Below, piece after piece: positions 57,941 to 64,000 of a stretch of 64,000 nucleotides of DNA. Origin of the DNA: Brevibacillus_D fluminis_A (GTDB taxonomy: Bacteria > Bacillota > Bacilli > Brevibacillales > Brevibacillaceae); NCBI RefSeq assembly GCF_052072235.1, contig NZ_CM125436.1, positions 4,954,001 through 5,018,000 of the forward strand, written 5' to 3'. Position numbers and translations under genes: made by a program. The first letter of the stretch is position 1; each line of letters begins with the position of its first letter. Below the pieces are notes generated by a model. The model was not told where the DNA came from. It saw nothing but the letters and a program-made list of their open reading frames with translations, and did not search any database.

Positions 57941-59722
57941 TTACAGCACATACCCATCCGCTTCGATCACACGAGCTGCGATTTGGCGTTTCAACTGAAT
58001 GGTGTTGACGGGATTTCTCCTTGTCAGCTTCTTCAAGATACCGAGGCGCATGCGCAGGTTGTCGCCTTCTTCCATTGCCGCCAACGCTTCCTTCGCCATC
58101 GCTTCCACCTTGTCGAACGAATCGCTGACAAACGCCACGGTCAAATCGAGCTTCGCCTGTGCAGCCGCCACGCCATTTTTGGCAATCGCCTTTTCCGTCC
58201 GCTTCACGACGCTGTCCATCGCGTACAGCTCTGACAGCATGTCGGCGGACAACGCCAAAAGCTCCTGCTCGCTGGACAGCGCCTGCTGGTATTTCATCAA
58301 GGCAGAGCCCGCGACCATCAGGATGATTTTTTTGGTCATGTCGATCAGATGCTTTTCCAAAGCCAATGGCGCATCCTCGATTTCGGACGGATAGTAGCTC
58401 ATCAGCTCCTCCTGCAGCCCCATCGCAGCCTTCATCAATGGCAGCTCGCCCTTCATCGCCTTTTTCACCAGCATGTCGGGGATCAGCAAGCGGTTGATCT
58501 CATTGGTTCCCTCAAAAATCCGGTTGATCCGCGAATCGCGGTACAGCCCTTCGATTTCGTACTCGGACATGAAGCCGTAGCCGCCGTGAATTTGCACGCC
58601 TTCATCGACGCAATAATCAAGCACTTCGGAGCAAAACACCTTGTTAATCGAGCATTCGATCGCATAATCCGCGATCGCTTTCAGCGCCTCTTTCCCGTCT
58701 TCCACTTTTTCGCCCAAGGCCGAAAGCGCTGTCTCGAACATGCCGACGGTCCGGTAAACCGAGCTTTCCGCTGCATAAACCTTGATCGCCATATTCGCCA
58801 GCTTGTTTTGAATCAGCGAGAAGTTGGCGATCGGCGTTTTGAACTGCTTGCGCTCCTTCGCATAGGTGGTCGCCAGCTCCAGCGCGCGTTTGGCGGAACC
58901 GACCGCGCCCACCGCCAGCTTGTAGCGGCCGATATTCAAAATGTTGAACGCGATATGATGCCCCTTGCCCGGTTCCCCCAGCAAGTTTTCCACCGGAACC
59001 GGCACATCCTGCAAAATCACCGTGCGCGTAGACGAGCCTTTGATCCCCATCTTTTTCTCTTCCGCGCCGAAGGAAACGCCCGGGAAGTCGCGCTCCACGA
59101 TGAAAGCAGTGAAATGCTCTCCATCGATTTTGGCGTACACCACGAACACGTCCGCGAATCCGGCATTGGTAATCCATTGCTTCTCGCCGTTCAGCACGTA
59201 ATGCTTGCCGTCAGCGGACAGCTTTGCCGTTGTTTTTGCGCCCAATGCGTCCGAGCCGGAGCCAGGCTCCGTCAAGCAATAAGCGGCCAGTCGGCGTCCT
59301 GTCGCCAGATCGGGCAGATAGCGGCTTCGCTGGTCCTCATTGCCGAAATAAACGATCGGCAGCGACCCGATGCCCACGTGAGCGCCAAAGCTGATCGCAA
59401 AGCCGCGGCCGCGCGCGAACTTTTCCGTAATCAATGCCGAGCTGAGCTTGTCGAGGTTCAGCCCGTCGTATTTTTCCGGGACATCGACGCCCAGCAGGCC
59501 AAGCTCCCCCGCTTCTTTCAGCAGACGAACCGTAATGTCAAACTGATGGTGTTCGATCTGTTCCAGTTGAGGTACCACTTCATTCACGATAAAATCTTCC
59601 GTCGTTTTGGCAAACATTCTGTGCTCTTCCGTAAACTCCTCCGGGGTAAACACATCGTCATACGTGCCGGAATCAAGCAAAAAGCTGCCGCCGCGAATTA
59701 CATTTTTGGTCGTCTCTGCCAT
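57941..59722 (-). CDS. fadE: Acyl-CoA dehydrogenase FadE
   Basis: A 593-residue flavoenzyme catalysing the first step of fatty-acid beta-oxidation. AAYCLTEPGSGSDALGAKTTA is acyl-CoA dehydrogenase signature 1, HGGYGFMSEYEIEGLYRDSRINRIFEGTNEINR includes the FAD-contact and catalytic Glu region, and a C-terminal extension of about 170 residues is typical of the FadE/VLCAD-like group. Length equals B. subtilis FadE (594). Last gene of fadNAE, 22 bases after fadA. Confidence 0.96.
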   Translation of the reverse strand: MAETTKNVIRGGSFLLDSGTYDDVFTPEEFTEEHRMFAKTTEDFIVNEVVPQLEQIEHHQFDITVRLLKEAGELGLLGVDVPEKYDGLNLDKLSSALITEKFARGRGFAISFGAHVGIGSLPIVYFGNEDQRSRYLPDLATGRRLAAYCLTEPGSGSDALGAKTTAKLSADGKHYVLNGEKQWITNAGFADVFVVYAKIDGEHFTAFIVERDFPGVSFGAEEKKMGIKGSSTRTVILQDVPVPVENLLGEPGKGHHIAFNILNIGRYKLAVGAVGSAKRALELATTYAKERKQFKTPIANFSLIQNKLANMAIKVYAAESSVYRTVGMFETALSALGEKVEDGKEALKAIADYAIECSINKVFCSEVLDYCVDEGVQIHGGYGFMSEYEIEGLYRDSRINRIFEGTNEINRLLIPDMLVKKAMKGELPLMKAAMGLQEELMSYYPSEIEDAPLALEKHLIDMTKKIILMVAGSALMKYQQALSSEQELLALSADMLSELYAMDSVVKRTEKAIAKNGVAAAQAKLDLTVAFVSDSFDKVEAMAKEALAAMEEGDNLRMRLGILKKLTRRNPVNTIQLKRQIAARVIEADGYVL

Positions 59723-59744
59723 CGTTCTTCTCTCCCTTTCTCGA

Positions 59745-60926
59745 TTAATCGATCATTTCAAAAACGCCAGCAGCTCCCATACCGCCGCCAACGCACATCG
59801 TCACCAGACCGTATTTGCCGCCGCGACGTTTCAGTTCGCCTAGCATCGACACGGTCAATTTGGCACCCGAGCAGCCGAGCGGATGCCCAAGCGCGATCGC
59901 ACCGCCGTTGACGTTGACGATGTCCGGGTTAAGCCCCAGTTCGCGGATGACGGCGACAGCCTGGGAAGCGAACGCTTCGTTCAGCTCAATCAAATCGATA
60001 TCATCCTGCGTCAGACCCGCGATTTTGAGCGCTTTCGGAATGGCCACCACAGGGCCGATTCCCATCACATCGGGATCGACGCCGCCTGTTGCAAAAGAGC
60101 GGAATTTGGCAATCGGCTTGATTCCGAGCTGCGCCGCCTTGCTGGCTTCCATCACGATGACCGCGGCCCCGCCATCGCTCGTTTGCGAGGAGTTGCCGGC
60201 GGTCACCGAGCCTTTTACATGGAAAGCCGGCTTCAGCTTGGCGAGACCTTCCATCGATGTTTCGGGCCGCACACCCTCATCCGTATCAAACAGGTATTCC
60301 TTCACCCGCACATTTCCTTGTTCATCCACCTGCACGTTTTTGACCGGAAACGGCACGATCTCGTCTTTAAATTTGCCTGATGCAATCGCCGCCGCTGCCT
60401 TGCGGTGGCTTTCGACCGCAAAGGCGTCCTGGTCCTCGCGGGTTACCCCATATCGATTCGCCACCGCTTCCGCCGTATGGCCCATGCTATTGTACAAATC
60501 CGGCATCGTCTCCATCAGCGTCGGGTTAAACGCGAGTTTGTGTCCGGCCATCGGCAGCAAGCTCATGCTTTCCACACCGCCGGCGATCACGACGTCGGAG
60601 GAGCCGGCCAAAATCTGATGCGCCGCGTACGCGATCGACTGCAGGCCAGACGAGCAGAAACGGTTGATCGTAATGCCCGCCACGCTGGTCGGCAGCCCGG
60701 AGCGCATCGCGATCAGCCTGGCAAAATTCATCCCTTGCTCCGCTTCCGGCACCGCGTTGCCGATGATCACATCTTCCACCTGCGACGGGTCCAGCTGGGG
60801 CGTGCGGCGGAGCAATTCCTGAATGACCGCTGCTCCGTAATCGACCGGATGCGCATCTTTCAGGCTCCCCCGCTTCGCTTTGCCGACAGCGGTGCGCGCG
60901 CCGGCTACAATGACTGCCTCTCTCAT
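59745..60926 (-). CDS. fadA: Acetyl-CoA C-acyltransferase (3-ketoacyl-CoA thiolase) FadA
   Basis: A 393-residue thiolase releasing acetyl-CoA in the last step of beta-oxidation. The acyl-accepting Cys91 is in NRFCSSGLQSIAYA, the His in NGGAIALGHPLGCSG, and the second Cys in VTMCVGGGMGAAG. It lies 15 bases downstream of fadN and feeds the same cycle. Confidence 0.97.
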   Translation of the reverse strand: MREAVIVAGARTAVGKAKRGSLKDAHPVDYGAAVIQELLRRTPQLDPSQVEDVIIGNAVPEAEQGMNFARLIAMRSGLPTSVAGITINRFCSSGLQSIAYAAHQILAGSSDVVIAGGVESMSLLPMAGHKLAFNPTLMETMPDLYNSMGHTAEAVANRYGVTREDQDAFAVESHRKAAAAIASGKFKDEIVPFPVKNVQVDEQGNVRVKEYLFDTDEGVRPETSMEGLAKLKPAFHVKGSVTAGNSSQTSDGGAAVIVMEASKAAQLGIKPIAKFRSFATGGVDPDVMGIGPVVAIPKALKIAGLTQDDIDLIELNEAFASQAVAVIRELGLNPDIVNVNGGAIALGHPLGCSGAKLTVSMLGELKRRGGKYGLVTMCVGGGMGAAGVFEMID

Positions 60927-60941
60927 ATCCTCTCTCCTCCT

Positions 60942-63350
60942 TTAGTTGCGCAATGGCTTGCCTTTTGCCAGCATGTGCTGCATCCGCTGCTGTGATTTGG
61001 GCTGCTGCAGCAGCTCCAGGAACGCTTTCCGCTCCAACTCGAGAATGTAGCTCTCCGTCACCTCGGTGCCCGCCGGTACGCTGCCGCCTGACATGACGTA
61101 CGCCACTTTCGACGCAACCAGCTCATCATGATCGCTGATATAGCCGGAAAGCTTCATCCCGCGAATGCTGGCCCGCAGGTTGGCATAGCCCGACTCGCCG
61201 ATCACGCGGATTTTGCGCGGCGCTTGCGGCTTGTAGCCTTCCCGATCCATCGCAAGCACCAGCTGTTTCGCATCGTAGAGCAGATGATCCGGGTTGACGC
61301 TGACCTGGTCGTTTGCACGCATGTACCCCAGCTGTTTTGCCTCCTCGCCGCTTGTCGACACTTTTGCCATCGCGATGTTTTCAAAGGCGCGCGCGACGAA
61401 CGGGAATGGATCAACCGGAACCGTCCCGCCCTCCGGTACATGCTCCATCGCGCGGAACAACAGCTCCTTCGTACCGCCGCCTGCCGGAAGCAGCCCGACG
61501 CCGACCTCGACCAAGCCCATGTACGTCTCCGGCGATGCCTGGATACGGTCCGCCAGATAGCAAACCTCCACACCCCCGCCCAATGTCATGCCGAACGGCG
61601 CTGCGACAACCGGGCGATGCATCGAACGGTACCGGGCCTGAAGCTTGTGAAAATTGCGAACAAGCAGGTCAAGCTCAAGCAGATTGTCGTCCTGCACTTC
61701 AAGCAGCGCCATTGCCAAATTCATGCCGACACAAAAGTTTTTGCCCTGATTGCCGATGACAAGCCCGGTAAAATTGCGCTCCACTTCATCTGCCGCATAA
61801 TTGGCCAACTGCAAAATATCCATGCCGAGCGCGTTGTTGGGAGAGGTGAATTCCAGGCAGGCGACCCCATCGCCCAGATCGATCAGTGCGGCACCCGCAT
61901 TTTTTTTGATCAGCTTGCCCTGTTCCTTCAAGGCTGCCAAATTGATTTTTTTGTCCGATTCCTCCACTTTTGCATAGCGTCCGCCGACAGTGAAAGCGTG
62001 GACCTCTCCCGCCGCTTTTTCGTAAAACGACGTTTTGCCGCTGGCGAGCAGCTCTTCCACCAACGGCGGAATGGTTTCGCCTTCCTCGCGCATCCGGGCC
62101 ACCGACTTCTCCACCCCGATGGCATCCCATGTTTCAAACGGGCCCAGCTCCCAACCGAAGCCCCACTTGATCGCACGGTCGACGGAGACGATATCATCCG
62201 CAATTTCAGGCACGCGAGCCGCAGCGTAGAGCAGCACTTTTTTGAACGAATTCCACAAAAACTCGCTGCCGGGATCTTTTCCGTACACGAGCGTTTTCAG
62301 TTTTTCCGGAAGCCCTTTTGCGGTTTTGGCAGCGTCCAATGACGGGAACGACACCTTTTCGCGCGGGCGATATTCTAGTGTATTGGTATCAAGCGTCAAG
62401 ATTTCCTTGCCTTGCGCGGTTTTCACCTGTTTATAAAAGCCTTGTCCCGTCTTTTGTCCCAGCCAGCGGTTTGCCACCAGCTGTTGCAGGAATGCCGGCA
62501 GCTCGAACATCTTCTGATCCTCGGGCTCCTTGCTGTTTTGGCGGACATTGGTGGCCACATGTGCGTATGTGTCCAGGCCGACCACATCAAACGTGCGGAA
62601 CGTCGCGCTTTTCGGGCGGCCGATCACCGGGCCTGTCAGCGCATCCACTTCATCCACCGTAAGCCCGAGCCGGAGCATTTCATGCAGCGTGACCTGCATG
62701 CCGTATGTACCAATCCGGTTGGCGATGAAGTTGACCGTATCCTTGCACAGCACCGTGCCTTTGCCCAGCACGTTTTCCCCGAATTGCATCATGAAGGAAA
62801 CAATCTCGGGCGATGTCGCATCGCTTGGGATAATCTCCAGAAGCTTCAGATAACGTGGGGGATTAAAAAAGTGCGTCCCGAGAAAATGCGCGGCGAACTC
62901 CGCGGAACGCCCCTTCACCATCGCATTGACGGAGATCCCGGACGTATTGGAGGAAACGATGGAACCTGGCTTGCGATGCGCCTCGACTAAGGCAAAAACA
63001 TGCTTCTTCACATCAAGCTTTTCAACCACAACCTCAATGATCCAGTCTGCATCTCCCAAATACGATAGATGGTCTTCCAGATTGCCCACCGTGATCAGCT
63101 GCAAGTTTTCCTTAACCGCAAGCGGGGCCGGCTTCTCCTTCAGCAGCCGCTCCTTGCCCGTCTGGGCGATGCGATTGCGTACGGCGGGACTCTCCAGCGT
63201 CAAGCCATTTTTGGTTTCGTCCGGAGTCAGCTCTGTCGGCACGATGTCCAGCAGATACGTTGGAATCCCCACGTTTGCCAGATGCGCGGCAATGCCTGCA
63301 CCCATCACGCCGGAGCCGATTACGGCAGCTTTGCGAATTTTGCGTTCCAT
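60942..63350 (-). CDS. fadN: 3-hydroxyacyl-CoA dehydrogenase / enoyl-CoA hydratase FadN
   Basis: An 802-residue bifunctional enzyme. The N-terminal NAD domain begins KAAVIGSGVMGAGIAAHLANVG, followed by the dehydrogenase motif HFLGTHFFNPPRYLKLLEI. The hydratase half is C-terminal, around residues 490-690 (GLVIGNQGKNFCVGMNLAMAL, APFGMTLGGGVEVCYLADRI), the order seen in Bacillus FadN and opposite to E. coli FadB. SD AGGGAGG precedes the ATG. First gene of the operon; a FadR-type operator is 28 bases upstream. Confidence 0.97.
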   Translation of the reverse strand: MERKIRKAAVIGSGVMGAGIAAHLANVGIPTYLLDIVPTELTPDETKNGLTLESPAVRNRIAQTGKERLLKEKPAPLAVKENLQLITVGNLEDHLSYLGDADWIIEVVVEKLDVKKHVFALVEAHRKPGSIVSSNTSGISVNAMVKGRSAEFAAHFLGTHFFNPPRYLKLLEIIPSDATSPEIVSFMMQFGENVLGKGTVLCKDTVNFIANRIGTYGMQVTLHEMLRLGLTVDEVDALTGPVIGRPKSATFRTFDVVGLDTYAHVATNVRQNSKEPEDQKMFELPAFLQQLVANRWLGQKTGQGFYKQVKTAQGKEILTLDTNTLEYRPREKVSFPSLDAAKTAKGLPEKLKTLVYGKDPGSEFLWNSFKKVLLYAAARVPEIADDIVSVDRAIKWGFGWELGPFETWDAIGVEKSVARMREEGETIPPLVEELLASGKTSFYEKAAGEVHAFTVGGRYAKVEESDKKINLAALKEQGKLIKKNAGAALIDLGDGVACLEFTSPNNALGMDILQLANYAADEVERNFTGLVIGNQGKNFCVGMNLAMALLEVQDDNLLELDLLVRNFHKLQARYRSMHRPVVAAPFGMTLGGGVEVCYLADRIQASPETYMGLVEVGVGLLPAGGGTKELLFRAMEHVPEGGTVPVDPFPFVARAFENIAMAKVSTSGEEAKQLGYMRANDQVSVNPDHLLYDAKQLVLAMDREGYKPQAPRKIRVIGESGYANLRASIRGMKLSGYISDHDELVASKVAYVMSGGSVPAGTEVTESYILELERKAFLELLQQPKSQQRMQHMLAKGKPLRN

Positions 63351-63377
63351 CGAGTAATACCCTCCCTTTTCGCCTCA

Positions 63378-63395
63378 TGAATGAATGGTCATTCA
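63378..63395. promoter_or_regulatory. FadR (TetR-type) operator upstream of fadN
   Basis: TGAATGA-ATGG-TCATTCA is a perfect 7-4-7 inverted repeat matching the Bacillus FadR/YsiA operator TGAATGAnTAnTCATTCA in all arm positions. Binding would block fadNAE until long-chain acyl-CoA releases the repressor. The repressor gene is not in the window. Confidence 0.93.
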
Positions 63396-63552
63396 TTATT
63401 TTTGGGTAAAAAAACATTCCACTCACTATCCAAGAGATCATTCAAAAAGATTCTTTTGCGGAAATTCGTGGAATGTTTGATTTTTTCCCGTTGGGTTTAC
63501 CTTTACAAAAATATTGTAAACCAAAACAGATACTGCTGCAATCGTCTTTTCC

Positions 63553-63966
63553 TTACTGCTGCGGCACAAAGCTGCCATCGCGAAGCATCGTCAGCTCGCC
63601 CATGAAAAAGGCCGTATCATCGGATTCTTCCAGCTTGCCGCTCTCCTCAAGCGCTTCCAGTCGGCGCAAGAGCACGTTTGCGAAGTCCTGGATTGGCAGC
63701 GGATGCGCTTCCAGATCGTTCTCGTCCTTCACCTCTACGGACATCAGGCCTTCAATATAGGTAATGATATGGAATCCGCCGATTTCCCCAAGAAATTCCG
63801 GCTTGTTGTACTTCGATTTTTGCAGCTTTTCCAGCATGCTTACGATATCGTTGCCGACCACGCTTGGAAACGTCACTTGGTAGAAATGGCGCTTTCCTTC
63901 TTCCGTCTTGATGATCAGCATATCGTGTGAGTCCAATTTCTTGGCCTTTTTGCCCAATCCGAACAT
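63553..63966 (-). CDS. Conserved hypothetical protein, unknown
   Basis: A 137-residue acidic cytoplasmic protein. MFGLGKKAKKLDSHDMLIIKTEEGKRHFYQVTFPSVVGNDIVSMLEKLQKSKYNKPEF suggests an alpha/beta fold, and the C-terminus (NVLLRRLEALEESGKLEESDDTAFFMGEL) is helical. I do not recognise a family. The ATG at 63966 is preferred to a GTG three codons earlier since AGAGGTGG is correctly spaced. It precedes fadN with about 200 bases between, so it is probably a separate unit. Confidence 0.65.
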   Translation of the reverse strand: MFGLGKKAKKLDSHDMLIIKTEEGKRHFYQVTFPSVVGNDIVSMLEKLQKSKYNKPEFLGEIGGFHIITYIEGLMSVEVKDENDLEAHPLPIQDFANVLLRRLEALEESGKLEESDDTAFFMGELTMLRDGSFVPQQ

Positions 63967-64000
63967 GATTTCCACCTCTACTAAGGATTCTCATTCTTTC

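Noticed and set aside
1..64000. tRNA or rRNA genes
   Set aside because: Scanned by eye for cloverleaf T-loops and rRNA landmarks; none seen. A tRNA search program would be needed to be certain.

Overview
The window looks like chromosomal DNA of a Gram-positive, endospore-former-type Firmicute of the Bacillales, most likely Brevibacillus or a close relative. The reasons are a sufCDSUB cluster in Bacillus order, SAM-I (S-box) riboswitches on the methionine salvage genes, a fadN-fadA-fadE operon behind a perfect FadR-type operator, Bacillus-style lipoproteins and G-rich Shine-Dalgarno sites. The genus is inferred from gene content; no rRNA or marker comparison was possible. Almost all genes lie on the minus strand.

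Layout. 1-634: 5' part of an M29 aminopeptidase running off the left edge. 635-4511: a worn accessory patch with a truncated surface-repeat protein, a SulP transporter missing its N-terminus and an internal block, an intact NYN-type nuclease-like gene, and a tyrosine recombinase remnant abutting sufB. 4512-9708: the complete SUF iron-sulfur assembly operon. 9968-17512: housekeeping genes (epimerase-like protein, DUF1802, PfkB sugar kinase, ATP-dependent PEP carboxykinase, SCP2-like, metallo-beta-lactamase fold, glyoxalase fold) and a possible structured RNA at 14344-14485. 17539-24438: a MocR regulator, an orphan branched-chain-amino-acid-type binding lipoprotein, and an aromatic-amino-acid-type ABC importer with two paralogous binding proteins. 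24690-30370: YvbH-like protein, GcvH, TlpA-like thioredoxin, 2-Cys peroxiredoxin, aminotransferase translationally coupled to an ArsC-like protein, DUF2797 and a polysaccharide deacetylase.

30405-34853: a nosD-nosL-nosY-nosF maturation operon facing a secreted NosL/copper-amine-oxidase-N fusion, with no nosZ in the window. 35094-37472: pantothenate kinase and an MFS exporter. 37692-44825: a hydantoinase/oxoprolinase cluster (HyuA, HyuB, racemase, MFS carrier, XRE-cupin regulator, cupin). 45229-50345: a BmrCD-type heterodimeric multidrug ABC exporter with an attenuator-like leader and three stacked terminators, a GNAT acetyltransferase and a heptad-repeat coiled-coil protein.

50407-57376: the methionine salvage locus, built as two divergent S-box transcription units. 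The leftward unit is a DUF1722 gene, mtnK and mtnA; the rightward unit is mtnW, mtnX, mtnB and mtnD. The rightward riboswitch ends in a terminator, while the leftward one buries the Shine-Dalgarno site inside its P1 helix. Between mtnB and mtnD sits a threefold tandem element (two identical 83-bp units plus an 87-bp diverged unit whose hairpins are preserved by compensating changes). This is the best candidate here for an undescribed structured RNA. 57941-63350: the fadNAE beta-oxidation operon with its FadR operator; a small hypothetical gene closes the window. No tRNA, rRNA, CRISPR array or intact insertion sequence was recognised.
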